60,581 bases of DNA, from assembly GCA_009380005.1 (NCBI GenBank), contig WHSQ01000010.1:1-60581 (forward strand), read 5' to 3'. This document shows positions 26,409 to 34,665 of this stretch, one piece after another. The position numbers and the translations under genes are program-made. The stretch is from Actinomycetota bacterium. GTDB lineage: Bacteria; Actinomycetota; CADDZG01; WHSQ01. The number at the start of each line of letters is the position of its first letter. The first letter of the stretch is position 1. The notes under the pieces were generated by a model, which was not told where the DNA came from, did no database searches, and saw only the letters and a program-made list of their open reading frames with translations.

Positions 26409-26990
26409 GTGAGATCCACCCGCGTCCTGTTCGGTTCGCTCCTCCTGGTGACGATGGCCACGCCCGGAGCCACCGGAGCGGCCTCCTACCGGCAACCCGT
26501 AGCCATCGACGACATGGTCTTCCCGGTGGCCCGTTCGACGTGGTACTCCGTCATCGGTTTCGAGCACGACTGGCATGCCCCACGCATGAGGTTGATCGGA
26601 GGCAGGTGGAGGCAGGTGGGGGTGCACCAAGGCAACGACGTCTTCGCCGAACCGGGCACGCCGGTACGCGCGATCCACCCGGGGCGAGTGGAAAACCTAG
26701 GGTGGACGTTCTATTCGGGTTGGCGGATCGGCATACGGGGTGATGATGGGCGGTACTGGTTCTACGCACACCTGAGGCGCTTCGCGCCGCGGCTGACGGA
26801 GGGCAGTCGCGTCCGGGCCGGATCGACGATCGGCGAGGTCGGCAACACCGGCTACGGGCAGGATCCGGGGCATGCAGACGAGTTCACTTACCACCTGCAC
26901 GTCGGGATCCAAGAACCGGATGGGACATGGATCGATCCCTATCCCCTTCTCCAGGAGCTCTACGACGGAACGGTGAAGACACAGAGATGA
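26409..26990 (+). CDS. Secreted M23 (LytM-type) peptidase
   Basis: 193 residues from GTG 26409. A signal peptide (LFGSLLLVTMATPGATGA) leads to a short LytM domain. The zinc ligands are visible as HQGNDVF (HxxxD) and HLHVG (HxH), with VGNTGYGQDPGHADEFTYHLHVG as the usual strand context. These enzymes cleave peptidoglycan cross-bridges. The gene overlaps cwlM by 4 bases (ATGA), so production with CwlM is coupled. It occupies the slot held by trxA in mycobacteria, and no thioredoxin is in the window. The start codon is chosen because upstream sequence is still trxB. Confidence 0.88.
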   Translation: MRSTRVLFGSLLLVTMATPGATGAASYRQPVAIDDMVFPVARSTWYSVIGFEHDWHAPRMRLIGGRWRQVGVHQGNDVFAEPGTPVRAIHPGRVENLGWTFYSGWRIGIRGDDGRYWFYAHLRRFAPRLTEGSRVRAGSTIGEVGNTGYGQDPGHADEFTYHLHVGIQEPDGTWIDPYPLLQELYDGTVKTQR

Positions 26991-28033
26991 TCAGGCTCAT
27001 CAAAGAAGGGACCCGATCGGCGGAGGTCGCCGACGTACAAACGCGACTACGCGCCTTCGGCTTCGAGATCGCCGACGATACGGGGACGTTCGGTCCCCAT
27101 ACGACACACGCGGTCAGGGCCTTCCAGCAACGCCGGAGCATCCTCACCGATGGCATCGTCGGTCCCCACACCTGGCGCGAGTTGGTCGAGGCCGGTTGGC
27201 GCCTGGGAGACCGGGCGCTCTACCTGACCAGCCCACCCATGCGAGGGGACGACGTCGCCGTGCTCCAGTCGAGGCTCAACGCCCTGGGATTCGCCGCGGG
27301 TAAGGAAGACGGCATCTTCGGGGTCGACACCGATCGCGCGGTGCGCAACTTCCAACGCGAGTACGCGGTGGCCGAAGACGGGATCTTCGGGCCGCGAACA
27401 CATGCAGCCCTGATCGGTCTCCGGGTCGACAGGCCGGGTACCGCCGCCGAGCTGCGCGAGGAGTTACGCCTCACCGAAGATCGAGCCCTGAGCGGTGCTC
27501 TGGTAGCGATCGATCCGGGGCACGGAGGTGAAGACAGCGGGGCGGAAGGGGCTGAGGGTATGACGGAGTCGGAGGCGTGCTGGGACATCGCGATGCGGGT
27601 CGCAGAACGCTTGGTGGGTGCCGGCGCGCGTGTGCGTTTCACGAGAACCGAGATCGAAAACCCAGATGTCACGACGCGCGCCGAACGGGCCAACCGCATC
27701 CGATCGGACGTGCTGATCTCCATCCATCTGAACGAGAGCGATACCGATGTGGCCGAGGGCGCCACCACCTTCTACTTCGGCGGATCGGTATCCGGACGTG
27801 TCCTCGCCGAGAGGATCCAGGATCGATTGACCCAACTCGGCCAGGTCGACTGCCGGCACCACGGGCGGTACTACCCCATCCTCAAGGAGACCCAGATGCC
27901 GGCTGTGATCGTCGAGCCGATCTTCGCCACGAACCCCGCCGAATCCAAGCAGCTCCTCGACGTCGACTTCCGCAACCAGATCGCGACCGCGATCACTGAG
28001 GGGACGCGCGACTACTTCGAGGCCACCAGCTAG
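26987..28033 (+). CDS. cwlM: CwlM-like N-acetylmuramoyl-L-alanine amidase family protein
   Basis: 348 residues from ATG 26987, with no signal peptide. Two peptidoglycan-binding repeats come first (about 6-65, with FGPHTTHAVRAFQQRR, and 80-145, with FGVDTDRAVRNFQREY). An Amidase_3 domain follows from about residue 168. The zinc and catalytic positions are all present: DPGHGG, the Glu in GMTESEA, SIHLNES, and the Glu in IVEPIF. In M. tuberculosis CwlM is cytoplasmic, is phosphorylated by PknB and activates MurA rather than cutting cell wall. The missing signal peptide agrees with that. The intact active site leaves enzymatic activity open. Confidence 0.92.
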   Translation: MIRLIKEGTRSAEVADVQTRLRAFGFEIADDTGTFGPHTTHAVRAFQQRRSILTDGIVGPHTWRELVEAGWRLGDRALYLTSPPMRGDDVAVLQSRLNALGFAAGKEDGIFGVDTDRAVRNFQREYAVAEDGIFGPRTHAALIGLRVDRPGTAAELREELRLTEDRALSGALVAIDPGHGGEDSGAEGAEGMTESEACWDIAMRVAERLVGAGARVRFTRTEIENPDVTTRAERANRIRSDVLISIHLNESDTDVAEGATTFYFGGSVSGRVLAERIQDRLTQLGQVDCRHHGRYYPILKETQMPAVIVEPIFATNPAESKQLLDVDFRNQIATAITEGTRDYFEATS

Positions 28034-28035
28034 GG

Positions 28036-28938
28036 CTACTCGGGACGGACCCTCTGGGTGATCGCTCCCCCGTCACGCCCCGTGATCACGTCCGAGATCC
28101 GTTCGAGCTCCTCGGGAGAGACGAAATCGATGACGATGCGACCCTTGCGCTTGCCCGCATCGACACGAACCCGCGTCTGAAGGTGATCGGACAAGCGACG
28201 TTGTGTCTCCTGCATCACGGCAGACGTCTCGCGCTCGGACGTCGATCGGCGTGGTCCCGCGCCGGTTAAGGACTGATAACGGCGCACGAGTTCCTCGGTC
28301 TCGCGCACGGAAAGCTGATCTTGCGCGGCGCGGCGTGCGAGTCGTACCTGCATCGGATTGTTCTGTAGACCCAGAAGAACGCGGCCGTGCGCAGCCGAGA
28401 GTGTGCGCTCGACGAGGTACCGCTGGATATCGGTCGGGAGATCGAGCAAGCGCAAGGCGTTGGTGATCGTCACTCGGTTCTTGCCCACCTTCCGCGCGAG
28501 CGCCTCGTGCGTCAGCCCCCCTTCTTCCATCAGTTGCTTGAAGGCGGCCGCCTCCTCAACGGGATCGAGGTCGGTGCGATGGATGTTCTCCACGAGCGCG
28601 CGCTCGAGCGACCCTCGTTCGTCGGTATCCACAACGATCACCGGCACGCGGTCCAACCCCGCGCTCTTCGCGGCCCTCAGCCGTCGCTCGCCGGCGATCA
28701 GCTCGTAACGGCCCGAGGTCGATCGTCGGACGAGCAGGGGCTGCAGCACGCCGAGCTGCTTCACCGACTCGGCCAGCTCTTCGATGCCGGCCTCGTCGAA
28801 GCTCCGGCGCGGCTGGCGCGGGTTGGGTCCGATCGCCCCGATCGCTGCCTGTTCGAGAGGACCACGCGCCTCGAGGCCGGTGTCCTCCGCCGGCAGCAGC
28901 GCATCCAGGCCGCGGCCGAGGCCGCTGCGCCGCTTCAA
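28036..28938 (-). CDS. parB: Chromosome partitioning protein ParB
   Basis: ParB binds parS and spreads as a CTP switch. From TTG 28938 the product has 300 residues: KRRSGLGRGLDALLP, then the ParB/Srx domain with NPRQPRR, LQPLLVRR and YELIAGERRLRAAK (the GERRxRA CTP motif). A helix-turn-helix follows in LTHEALARKVGKNRVTITNALRLL, and the C-terminal dimerisation region ends GAITQRVRPE. TTG 28938 overlaps the parA stop as TTGA and lies at the conserved MKRRSGLGRG start. A TTG at 28971 would only add Ala-rich sequence. It converges on cwlM with a 2-base gap. Confidence 0.95.
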   Translation of the reverse strand: MKRRSGLGRGLDALLPAEDTGLEARGPLEQAAIGAIGPNPRQPRRSFDEAGIEELAESVKQLGVLQPLLVRRSTSGRYELIAGERRLRAAKSAGLDRVPVIVVDTDERGSLERALVENIHRTDLDPVEEAAAFKQLMEEGGLTHEALARKVGKNRVTITNALRLLDLPTDIQRYLVERTLSAAHGRVLLGLQNNPMQVRLARRAAQDQLSVRETEELVRRYQSLTGAGPRRSTSERETSAVMQETQRRLSDHLQTRVRVDAGKRKGRIVIDFVSPEELERISDVITGRDGGAITQRVRPE

Positions 28939-29924
28939 GACCTCACCGGCCAGGGCTGCCGCCGCGGCCAAGACTCGTCGAGGCCGGGAGGCTCCGGGAC
29001 CGCGGTTCCATACCCTCTTCCTCCGGGTCCCGGCGTGGCCCGTTCGACCGCAACCGGAGCCGGTGGTGGTGGAGGAGGAGGAGGAGGAGACGATGCCTCC
29101 GTCGAGAGCGTGTAGCGCGTCTCGACCTCGGCGGCGAGCAGCCGGTACGCGATCGAACCGCGCGAGGCTGTGTCGAGGGTCACCACGGGTTCACCGAAGG
29201 AGGGCGCTTCCGATAGCCGGACGCTGCGTGGGATCACTGTACCGAACACGAGCTCGCCGAAATGCGAACGGACCTCATCGGCTACCTGACTCGAGAGCTT
29301 CGTCCGCGCGTCGTACATCGTCAGCAGGAAACCTGCCACCCGCAGCTCGGGATTGAGCGCACGGCGCACGCGCTCCGCGTTCCCCAGGAGTTGGCCCAGC
29401 CCCTCGAGCGCGTAGTACTCACACTGCACGGGAACGATCAAGTCGTGCGCTGCTGCCAGGGCATTCACGGTCAGTAGCCCGAGGGACGGGGGGCAGTCGA
29501 GGAACACCATCTCGTAATCGCCGTCGACGCCGCGCAGCGCCTCGCCGAGCTTGCGCTCGCGGGCCATGCTGCCGACGAGCTCGACCTCCGCTCCCGCGAG
29601 ATCCAGCGACGAAGGGGCCAGGAAGAGGTTCTCGATCGAGGCCGACCGGACGACGTCCGGGAGCTTCGCATCGCCGAGCAGGAGGTCGTAGGTCGAGCGC
29701 TCGAGGCTCCGGTGATCCACGCCGAGCCCGGTGGTGGCGTTGGCCTGGGGGTCGATGTCGACGACGAGGACGCGGTGACCCCTCATGGCGAGGGCCGCCC
29801 CGAGGTTGACCGACGTGGTCGTCTTCGCGACGCCGCCCTTCTGGTTGGCGACGCAGACGATCCGGGTGATACCCGGACTTACCGGGCGCGCTTCCAGCAA
29901 CTTCCAGTCGTGCTCGATGCTCAC
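28935..29924 (-). CDS. parA: Chromosome partitioning ATPase ParA
   Basis: 329 residues. The deviant Walker A KGGVAKTTT is at about residue 29, Walker A' is VVDIDPQANAT and Walker B is VFLDCPPSLGLLTVNAL. RSVRLSEAPSFGEPV is typical of ParA/Soj. After about residue 275 a tail of some 50 residues unlike other ParA proteins begins with nine consecutive prolines and is rich in Pro, Gly, Arg and Trp. It is coded by a GGT/GGA triplet run at 29061-29090. The tail may bind a polar or membrane partner, as disordered Pro-rich tails often do. It is coupled to parB. Confidence 0.95.
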   Translation of the reverse strand: MSIEHDWKLLEARPVSPGITRIVCVANQKGGVAKTTTSVNLGAALAMRGHRVLVVDIDPQANATTGLGVDHRSLERSTYDLLLGDAKLPDVVRSASIENLFLAPSSLDLAGAEVELVGSMARERKLGEALRGVDGDYEMVFLDCPPSLGLLTVNALAAAHDLIVPVQCEYYALEGLGQLLGNAERVRRALNPELRVAGFLLTMYDARTKLSSQVADEVRSHFGELVFGTVIPRSVRLSEAPSFGEPVVTLDTASRGSIAYRLLAAEVETRYTLSTEASSPPPPPPPPPAPVAVERATPGPGGRGYGTAVPEPPGLDESWPRRQPWPVRS

Positions 29925-29955
29925 CTGCCAGTTCCTGCCAGTGGAGGAGTTCGGG

Positions 29956-30579
29956 TCACAGGCGGACTATAGCGAGTCCTTCGGCCCACTCCTCGGCTTC
30001 CGGGGGGAGTTGTGCCTCCGAACCAACGAAGACCGCCACGGTTCCACCGGGGGCGACCAGGGGACGGAGCAGGCCGGTCGCCGCCTCCGGCGCCGCCAGA
30101 GCGCGCGCGGTGGCCAGCACGTGGGTTCGGGCGAGGTCGGGATCGGCGGCGCACCCCTCGGCCGTGGCGACGATCACCTGGGCCGTCAGGCCGAGCTCTC
30201 GGACGACCTCCTCGAGGAACGCGGCCCGCCGCGTGCGGGGTTCCACGAGGTTCCACCAACGGTCGGGACGGGCGATCGCCAGCGGAACGCCGGGGAGGCC
30301 GGCCCCGCTTCCGACGTCGACGCAGGCACCCGGTGGCAGCTCGTCGAGCAGCGGGAGCAGGCGGAGGCTGTCGTCGATGTGGCGGGGTCGGAACCTGTCC
30401 AGGTCGGAGGGCGAGACCAGGTCGAGGCGGGGGGCGAAGCTTCTGACCAGGGCCTCGTAGCGCTCGAGCCGGGCTTCGTAAATCGAGGAACGCCTTCCTA
30501 CCTGGGGATTCGGCCTATTCGCCGCGGACGACGACCTTGCGATTGGGCTCCTCGCCCTCGCTGAAGCTGGAGGCCCCAT
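29956..30579 (-). CDS. rsmG: 16S rRNA m7G527 methyltransferase RsmG (GidB)
   Basis: Methylates G527 of 16S rRNA using SAM; loss gives low-level streptomycin resistance. The core shows LDLVSPSDLDRFRPRHIDDSLRLLPLL, the SAM motif CVDVGSGAGLPGVPLAI and LVEPRTRRAAFLEEVVREL. The first in-frame ATG (30579) would overlap jag by 65 bases and adds an Arg/Ser-rich extension not seen in the family. An AGGAAGG lies nine bases before ATT 30483, where the family-like sequence IYEARLERYEAL begins, so a rare ATT start is plausible. Identity is firm; the start is not. Confidence 0.9.
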   Translation of the reverse strand: MGPPASARARSPIARSSSAANRPNPQVGRRSSIYEARLERYEALVRSFAPRLDLVSPSDLDRFRPRHIDDSLRLLPLLDELPPGACVDVGSGAGLPGVPLAIARPDRWWNLVEPRTRRAAFLEEVVRELGLTAQVIVATAEGCAADPDLARTHVLATARALAAPEAATGLLRPLVAPGGTVAVFVGSEAQLPPEAEEWAEGLAIVRL

Positions 30580-31063
30580 CGATCTCCCCGACCGCGTCGT
30601 GGACGATCTTCCGCTCGTAGGCGTTCATCGCCTCGAGCTCGATCTCGGTGCCCCGCTCGATCGCCCGCTTCGCCATCTCCTTGGCGTATTCGGCCAGCGA
30701 TGCCCGGCGGCGGCCCCGGTAGTTCTCGACGTCGACCAGGAGCCGGACGTGGGCGCGCAGCTTGCGCTGGACGGCGGTCCGGGTGACCTCCTGGAGGGCG
30801 TCCAGCGTCTGGCCGCGGCGACCGATGAGGATCCCGAGATCGTCCCCCGTGACCTGGAGCACGGTTCGCCCCTCCTCGAGCGACGCCGAGACCTGGGCCT
30901 CGAGCCCCATGGCGTCGAGCAGCCCGGAGACGAACTCCTGGGCGGCGGCCGAGACGTCCTCGGGAGCCGCCGGTTCCCGCTGCTCGCGTTCGGCATCCCC
31001 CGGGCGGGCCGGTTCCGGCCCGGTCACCGGGGCCCGGTCGTCGATGGGGGCGTCTTCGATCAT
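30515..31063 (-). CDS. jag: Jag/KhpB-type RNA-binding protein (KH and R3H)
   Basis: 182 residues from ATG 31063, overlapping the yidC stop (ATGA). An acidic, Pro-rich N-terminus (1-50) is followed by a KH-type fold with DDLGILIGRRGQTLDALQEVTRTAVQRK. The R3H domain then carries RRASLAEYAKEMAKRAIERGTEIELEAMNAYERKIVHDAVGE. Mycobacterial (Rv3920c) and firmicute homologues bind RNA and influence cell elongation. The N-terminal Jag_N domain of firmicutes is absent, as is usual in actinobacteria. The yidC-jag-rsmG order is the standard one. Confidence 0.93.
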   Translation of the reverse strand: MIEDAPIDDRAPVTGPEPARPGDAEREQREPAAPEDVSAAAQEFVSGLLDAMGLEAQVSASLEEGRTVLQVTGDDLGILIGRRGQTLDALQEVTRTAVQRKLRAHVRLLVDVENYRGRRRASLAEYAKEMAKRAIERGTEIELEAMNAYERKIVHDAVGEIDGASSFSEGEEPNRKVVVRGE

Positions 31064-32079
31064 CTCTTCCTCTTCTTCTTCTTCTTCGCCTGCTGGGAGC
31101 GTGACCCGCCCCCCGACCTCGGCGCCGCCTTGGGGCCGGCCGGATTCGTCCGTGGGCCCTTCTGAGTGCCCTTGGCCGGGGGCTTGGATCCGTCCCCCGG
31201 CTCGGCTTTCGCCCCCTCTCCCTTCGGCTTGGCCGGCAGCTCCTTGTGGGGGACGAGCCTGATCATCATCGCCTGCTGGACGATCGTCCACAGGTTGCTC
31301 GTCGTCCAGTAGAGGGTCAAACCGGCGGGAAAGCCGAAGCCGAACACGACGAACATCAGCGGCATGATCTTCATCATCAGCTGTTGCTGCTGGGACGCAG
31401 CGTCGGTGGGACCGGCACCGCCGGGTGGCCGGCTCGCCTGGAGCTGCTTCTGCGAGTAGAGGGTGCTGAAGCCCATCAGCGCGATCAGAAGGAGGTAGGG
31501 GATCGCGCTCACCAAGCCCTTGTCACAAGCGCTGGGAGGCCCGGCGGGGTTCATCACGTCGCCGAACGGGAGGGTCGCCGTCGCGGTGCAATCCAGCCGC
31601 ATCACGTACAGGAAGGTGTTGACCTTGTCCGGGACCTCGGCGAGCCCGTGGGCGAGGGACGAGTCCTGGACCGTCCGCATGATCCCCTCGAGTCCCCTCA
31701 CGGGCGCGAAACCATTTCCGTTGGATGCCTCGTATCCCATATAGGCGAGGGGTTGCCGGAGAACGTTGAACAGCGCGATGAAGACGGGCATCTGGAGCAA
31801 CAGCGGCAGGCATCCGCCGAGAGGATTGACCCCATGCTCCTTGTACAGGCCCATCATCTCTTCGTTCATCTTCTGCCGGTTGCCCTTGTACTTCGTCTGG
31901 ATCCGCTTGATCTCGGGCTGGATCATCTGCATCTCGCGCATCGACCGGGTCTGGCGGATCGTCAGGGGCAGCAACACGATCCGCACCAGCAGGGTCAGCA
32001 CGATGATCGCCAGACCGTAGTTCGGGATCACCCCGTAGATGGCGGCTAGGCCGGCGCTGAAGAGCTCGAAGAAACCCAT
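31060..32079 (-). CDS. yidC: Membrane protein insertase YidC
   Basis: 339 residues, the short Gram-positive form without the large periplasmic domain. It starts MGFFELFSAGLAAIYGVIPNYGLAIIVLTLLVRIVLLPLTIRQTRSMREMQMIQPEIKRI, with the conserved Arg of the hydrophilic groove in LVRIVLLPL. It continues with GLYKEHGVNPLGGCLPLLLQMPVFIALF. Two or three more helices come later (LLIALMGFSTLYSQKQ, IMPLMFVVFGFGFPAGLTLYW). The tail is very basic and ends KKKKKRKR, suited to ribosome contact. The start directly abuts the yidD stop. Confidence 0.96.
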   Translation of the reverse strand: MGFFELFSAGLAAIYGVIPNYGLAIIVLTLLVRIVLLPLTIRQTRSMREMQMIQPEIKRIQTKYKGNRQKMNEEMMGLYKEHGVNPLGGCLPLLLQMPVFIALFNVLRQPLAYMGYEASNGNGFAPVRGLEGIMRTVQDSSLAHGLAEVPDKVNTFLYVMRLDCTATATLPFGDVMNPAGPPSACDKGLVSAIPYLLLIALMGFSTLYSQKQLQASRPPGGAGPTDAASQQQQLMMKIMPLMFVVFGFGFPAGLTLYWTTSNLWTIVQQAMMIRLVPHKELPAKPKGEGAKAEPGDGSKPPAKGTQKGPRTNPAGPKAAPRSGGGSRSQQAKKKKKRKR

Positions 32080-32316
32080 CTACGAGCGCGCCTCGCGCGG
32101 CGGGACGGGATCCAACCCGGCGCCTCCCCAGGGGTGACAGCGTCCGATCCGACGGGCCGCCAGCGCGAGGCCACGGCCGGCGCCGTGGACGCGGATGGCC
32201 TCGACCGCGTAGGCCGAGCAGCTGGGCTCGTAACGACAATGGGCCGGGAACAGGGGGGAGATGACGCGCCGGTAGAAGGACACGAGTGCGATCAGGACGC
32301 GCTGTACGACGGTCAT
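32080..32316 (-). CDS. yidD: Membrane protein insertion efficiency factor YidD
   Basis: 78 residues, typical size. Amphipathic N-terminus LIALVSFYRRVISPLFPAHCRYEPSCSAYAVEAI with the characteristic CRYxPSCSxYA, then RIGRCHPWGGAGLDPVP. It aids membrane protein insertion with YidC. It overlaps the rnpA stop by 4 bases and is directly followed by yidC. Confidence 0.95.
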   Translation of the reverse strand: MTVVQRVLIALVSFYRRVISPLFPAHCRYEPSCSAYAVEAIRVHGAGRGLALAARRIGRCHPWGGAGLDPVPPREARS

Positions 32317-32642
32317 CGAACGACCTGCCGCTCGGCTCGCTCGAGCGATCCGCAGAGCAAACTTACCAGTTCTTGGAAGTCCATTCGCGCCACCCGGTCA
32401 TCGGCACGCACAACGACGTCCATCGGCCGGGCGATCGAGCAGCGCTCGAAGGCGGCCCGGAGCCGCCGGCGAACCCGGTTGCGGACGACGGCCCCGGCAT
32501 CCCGAACGCCCACGGCTAGGCCCAGGCGGGTGACCTCGCTCGCGGCCGCGAACACCTGCACCGGACCCGCCGCGGCGCGGGCCCCCCGGGCAACCACCCG
32601 GTCGAAATCGCGCCTATGTCGCAAGGACTGAGTCCGGGACAC
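32313..32642 (-). CDS. rnpA: Ribonuclease P protein component
   Basis: 109 residues from GTG 32642 (MSRTQSLRHRRDFDRVVARG). It carries the RNase P signature RNRVRRRLRAAFERC, which binds the catalytic RNA in tRNA 5' processing. The minus frame is open further upstream, but that part overlaps rpmH and has no family match. The start lies 11 bases after the rpmH stop. A Cys-rich end (SLLCGSLERAERQVVR) overlaps yidD. Confidence 0.93.
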   Translation of the reverse strand: MSRTQSLRHRRDFDRVVARGARAAAGPVQVFAAASEVTRLGLAVGVRDAGAVVRNRVRRRLRAAFERCSIARPMDVVVRADDRVARMDFQELVSLLCGSLERAERQVVR

Positions 32643-32653
32643 GTAGACGTCCG

Positions 32654-32791
32654 TTAGGCCGACAGCCGAGCGCGTCCCTTGGCGCGTCGGTGCTTGAGGA
32701 TCGCCCGACCGGCGCGGGTCTTCATACGGGCCCGGAAACCATGCTTGCGTTTGCGCCGACGAGTGTTCGGTTGGAAGGTTCGCTTCGGCAT
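32654..32791 (-). CDS. rpmH: 50S ribosomal protein L34
   Basis: 45 residues with the whole family signature: [32 protein letters not shown] and the basic end. It is the first gene of the rpmH-rnpA-yidD-yidC-jag-rsmG run and diverges from dnaA across the origin spacer. A candidate -10 box lies about 75 bases upstream. Confidence 0.97.
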   Translation of the reverse strand: MPKRTFQPNTRRRKRKHGFRARMKTRAGRAILKHRRAKGRARLSA

Positions 32792-32864
32792 CAGATCCCA
32801 TTCTCGGGTTTCGAGCCCCATCGCGTTGGTCGCGAAATTCCAGCGGCTCTTCGGGTGCGGCGGC

Positions 32865-32870
32865 AGTATA
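32865..32870 (-). promoter_or_regulatory. Candidate -10 box for rpmH
   Basis: On the minus strand TATACT stands at 32870-32865, in GC-rich surroundings, 74 bases before the rpmH ATG. A weak -35-like GTGACG lies upstream with a long spacer. A perfect 14-bp palindrome CGAAAGTACTTTCG (32905-32918) sits about 35 bases further upstream and could be a regulator site. Confidence 0.45.
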
Positions 32871-32922
32871 GCGGACGGCCATTTGCGCACGTCACCTGCC
32901 GGTTCGAAAGTACTTTCGCGAG

Positions 32923-33200
32923 TTATCCACAAGCGGCTTGACGCTCCCACCGCCCGAGCGCTAACTCTTGTAGCACAGCATCTCGTTCCTCATCGGTGAG
33001 CGGACGGCTTCGCACTTCCCCCCGCTGTGCGGTTGGGATCTGCGCGTTTCGGGACCGATCTGGCTTGTCCACATCTGTGGATAGGCCTGTTGATCCAGAG
33101 AGGTGCGGCTTCCCTACCAGGTCGTTCGGCCCGTGTGGCCCGTCGGGACGGTTCCCGGGGGCGGGCACGCCGGGGGTGATCCACGGGGGCCTGTGGATAA
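32923..33200. promoter_or_regulatory. DnaA boxes in the rpmH-dnaA spacer (origin region)
   Basis: Four close matches to TTATCCACA: TTATCCACA at 32923-32931 (perfect, plus), TTGTCCACA at 33065-33073 (plus), TGTGGATAG at 33076-33084 (minus) and TGTGGATAA at 33192-33200 (perfect, minus). The middle two face each other two bases apart. The last lies 31 bases before the dnaA start, so DnaA probably represses its own gene here and may load the origin. Coding direction flips here: minus to the left, plus to the right. Confidence 0.8.
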
Positions 33201-33231
33201 GTACACGTCCTAGTCGGCAAGGGGGGAGCGC

Positions 33232-34665
33232 GTGGGCACTACGACGGAGGCCGGCGATCTCGCGGGGACAGAAACCGGAACCACTGAAGCCGCGCCGGAG
33301 GTCGCGCCGGAGGCGATCAAGGATCTCTGGCATCGAGCGTCATCACGGCTCCAGGACGAGCTCGCTGAGGGCAACTACTCGGCCTGGTTCGGCCGAGCCA
33401 AACCGCTCGCTCTAGATGGGAACACATTCGTGCTGGGGGTGCCGAACCCATTCACCAAGGAATGGATCGAGGGCCGCTACCTCAGCTTGCTCCGAGCCGC
33501 TCTTTCCGATTCGGCAGGGCGTGAGCTAGACGTGGCGCTGCTCGCGGGTGACGACTACGGCTCCGACGAGGTCGAGCCCCCACTTGCGGTCTCCCCCCTG
33601 CCGCCGACCGAGAACCTCCGGTCGGTCGAAGCGCTCCGCTTCCACCCCAAGTACAGCTTCGACTCCTTCGTGATCGGTTCGTCGAACCGGTTCGCGCATG
33701 CCGCCGCGCTGGCGGTGGCGGAAGCACCGGCCGACGCCTATAACCCCCTGTTCATCTACGGAGGTGCGGGTCTGGGTAAGACGCATCTGCTTCATGCCAT
33801 CGGACGCTACGTCCACGACTTCCACCCCCAGCTCATCGTTCGTTACGTGTCGACGGAGCAGTTCATGAACGAGTTCATCCTGGCGTTGCAACGTCGGACC
33901 ATCCCGCAGTTCCACAGCCGCTTCCGTGCCGCGGACCTGCTCTTGATCGACGACATCCAGTTCCTCGAAGGCAAGGAGCGGACGCAGGAGGAGTTCTTCC
34001 ACACGTTCAATGCGCTCTACCCGCACAGTCAGATGGTCATCACGTCCGACCGTCCACCGAAGAAGATCTCCACCTTGGAGGAACGACTGCGGACGCGATT
34101 CGAGTGGGGTCTGATCACGGACATCCAGCCGCCCGACCTCGAGACCCGTCTCGCGATCCTCCAGAAGAAGACCGAGACCGAGCGCCTGTATGTACCGCCC
34201 GAGGTCATGTCTTTCATCGCCGGCCGCATCCAGACGAACATCCGCGAGCTCGAGGGCGCCCTGATACGCGTTGCCGCGTACGCGTCGCTGAACCGCACCG
34301 ACATCTCCGTAGAGCTCGCTCAGAACGTCCTCCAGTCGCTGTTCCCGGACCAGGGCGAGGCCCGGGTCACGCCCGACCTGGTCATCTCGATAGCCGCCGA
34401 CTACTTCAGCGTGACGATGGAGGAGATCCGATCCGCTAGTCGCTCTCGTCCGCTGGTGACCGCTCGCCAGATGGCGATGTACCTCTGCCGAGAGCTCACC
34501 GATCTGTCCCTTCCGAAGATCGGGGAGTACTTCGGGGGTCGGGACCACTCCACGGTCGTCCACGCAGCCAAGAAGGTTCGTAAGGAGATGCAGGAGCAGC
34601 AAAGTGCCTTCGAGCAGGTAAGAGAGCTGACCGCCCGGATCCGTCAACGGGCTTCGCGTGGATAA
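33232..34665 (+). CDS. dnaA: Chromosomal replication initiator protein DnaA
   Basis: 477 residues from GTG 33232. Domain I (about 25-95) includes DLWHRASSRLQDELAEGNYSAWFGRAKPL. A variable linker precedes domain III with NPLFIYGGAGLGKTHLLHAIG (Walker A) and LLIDDIQFLEGKERTQEEFFHTFN (Walker B). Sensor I/II and the arginine finger region follow. Domain IV carries TDLSLPKIGEYFGGRDHSTVVHAAKKV for DnaA-box binding. It initiates replication by melting oriC. An in-frame extension upstream of GTG is not family-like. A one-mismatch DnaA box overlaps its stop codon. Confidence 0.98.
   Translation: MGTTTEAGDLAGTETGTTEAAPEVAPEAIKDLWHRASSRLQDELAEGNYSAWFGRAKPLALDGNTFVLGVPNPFTKEWIEGRYLSLLRAALSDSAGRELDVALLAGDDYGSDEVEPPLAVSPLPPTENLRSVEALRFHPKYSFDSFVIGSSNRFAHAAALAVAEAPADAYNPLFIYGGAGLGKTHLLHAIGRYVHDFHPQLIVRYVSTEQFMNEFILALQRRTIPQFHSRFRAADLLLIDDIQFLEGKERTQEEFFHTFNALYPHSQMVITSDRPPKKISTLEERLRTRFEWGLITDIQPPDLETRLAILQKKTETERLYVPPEVMSFIAGRIQTNIRELEGALIRVAAYASLNRTDISVELAQNVLQSLFPDQGEARVTPDLVISIAADYFSVTMEEIRSASRSRPLVTARQMAMYLCRELTDLSLPKIGEYFGGRDHSTVVHAAKKVRKEMQEQQSAFEQVRELTARIRQRASRG

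Noticed and set aside
29061-29090. GGT/GGA triplet run as a possible repeat element
   Set aside because: It is in-frame coding sequence for the poly-proline tail of ParA.
31060-31095. CTT-rich tract as a possible terminator or repeat
   Set aside because: It encodes the lysine-rich end of YidC and the acidic-gene start of jag; no stem precedes it.
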